Shown here: positions 6,261 to 6,397 of the stretch, in pieces
Position numbering within the stretch: position 1 is the stretch's first letter
How the letters are laid out: the number at the start of each line of letters is the position of its first letter
From: an uncultured beta proteobacterium
GTDB taxonomy: Bacteria > Pseudomonadota > Gammaproteobacteria > Burkholderiales > Rhodocyclaceae
Direction of reading: 5' to 3'
NCBI GenBank assembly: GCA_903933395.1
Contig: CAIZKA010000187.1
Location: 1 to 6,397 of the forward strand
Length of the DNA: 6,397 nucleotides
The notes under the pieces: model-generated
The model's database searches: none
Told to the model about the DNA's origin: nothing
Seen by the model: the letters and a program-made list of their open reading frames with translations, nothing else
Translations under genes and position numbers: made by a program

Positions 6261-6329
6261 CGTCATTCCGGCGAACGCCGGAATCCAGAGGAATCAAGGC
6301 GCTGGACACCGGCTTTCGTCGGTGTGACG
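6261..6329. repeat. REP/BIME-like paired-palindrome element
   Basis: Two 28-base arms in inverted orientation (6261-6288 and 6302-6329) match at 22 of 28 positions and flank a 13-base centre. Each arm is itself a hairpin. The left has a perfect 9-bp stem ATTCCGGCG / CGCCGGAAT (6265-6273, 6276-6284) with an AA loop. The right has an 8-bp stem ACACCGGC / GTCGGTGT (6306-6313, 6318-6325) with a TTTC loop and one G-T pair. Outer CGTCA...CCAG ends recall the dispersed repeats of Neisseria and other Betaproteobacteria (dRS3-like and REP-like). It lies 24 bases after the DUF2863 stop, between convergent genes, where such elements often sit, and may stabilise 3' ends or act as a bidirectional terminator; there is no T-run. 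Confidence 0.72.
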
Positions 6330-6350
6330 GCTTATCGAGAACTTCCTTTA

Positions 6351-6397
6351 TTAGCCGGCACTGACGGCACGGCGATATTCAGAAGCGGTAAGGCCCC
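6351..6397 (-). CDS. C-terminal tip of a possible AraC-family transcription regulator (runs off right edge)
   Basis: On the minus strand an open frame enters at the right edge and ends at TAA (6353-6351); the last 14 residues read GLTASEYRRAVSAG. The G-x-T/S-x-x-E-Y-R-R pattern followed by a short tail is how many AraC/XylS-type regulators end, just after their second helix-turn-helix. It would converge on the DUF2863 gene, with the repeat element between the two stops. Fourteen residues are too few to be certain; chance reading is possible, though this is the only one of the three minus-strand frames whose stop is preceded by a recognisable protein ending. Confidence 0.42.
   Translation of the reverse strand, partial: GLTASEYRRAVSAG

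Overview
The window looks like chromosomal DNA of a GC-rich betaproteobacterium, plausibly Rhodocyclales, Burkholderiales or a relative. This is an inference from GC-biased codons, a gene resembling the betaproteobacterial DUF2863 family, and a paired-palindrome repeat of a type common in that class. No tRNA, rRNA, CRISPR array, insertion sequence or phage gene was seen.

The left third (1-2253) is the most interesting part. It carries what I read as a selenoneine biosynthesis (sen) locus. senA (+ strand, an EgtB-like nonheme iron enzyme) and senB (- strand, a TIGR04348-type glycosyltransferase) are divergent, and their start codons overlap by 8 bases. Twenty bases after senB, on the same strand, the first 14 codons of a SelD-like selenophosphate synthetase (senC) run off the left edge. 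By the known pathway, SenC makes selenophosphate, SenB transfers selenium from it to a UDP-sugar to give a selenosugar, and SenA couples the selenosugar to hercynine on the way to selenoneine. There is no intergenic space between senA and senB. A good sigma70-like promoter for senA (TTGGCA, 17 bases, GATAAT) lies inside senB, and a perfect TATAAT facing senB lies inside senA.

The middle (2353-4936) is a minus-strand run: a DUF47/PhoU-like protein, then a PiT-family phosphate permease 9 bases later, then an EamA/DMT-family 10-TM transporter after a 43-base gap. The first two are a common low-affinity phosphate uptake pair. The EamA gene converges on senA across a 99-base gap that holds a possible hairpin.

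The right part (5064-6397) has a plus-strand DUF2863-type protein of unknown function, divergent from the phosphate pair across 127 bases. It is followed by a two-hairpin REP/BIME-like repeat (6261-6329). At the right edge is the C-terminal tip of a minus-strand gene that resembles the end of an AraC-family regulator.
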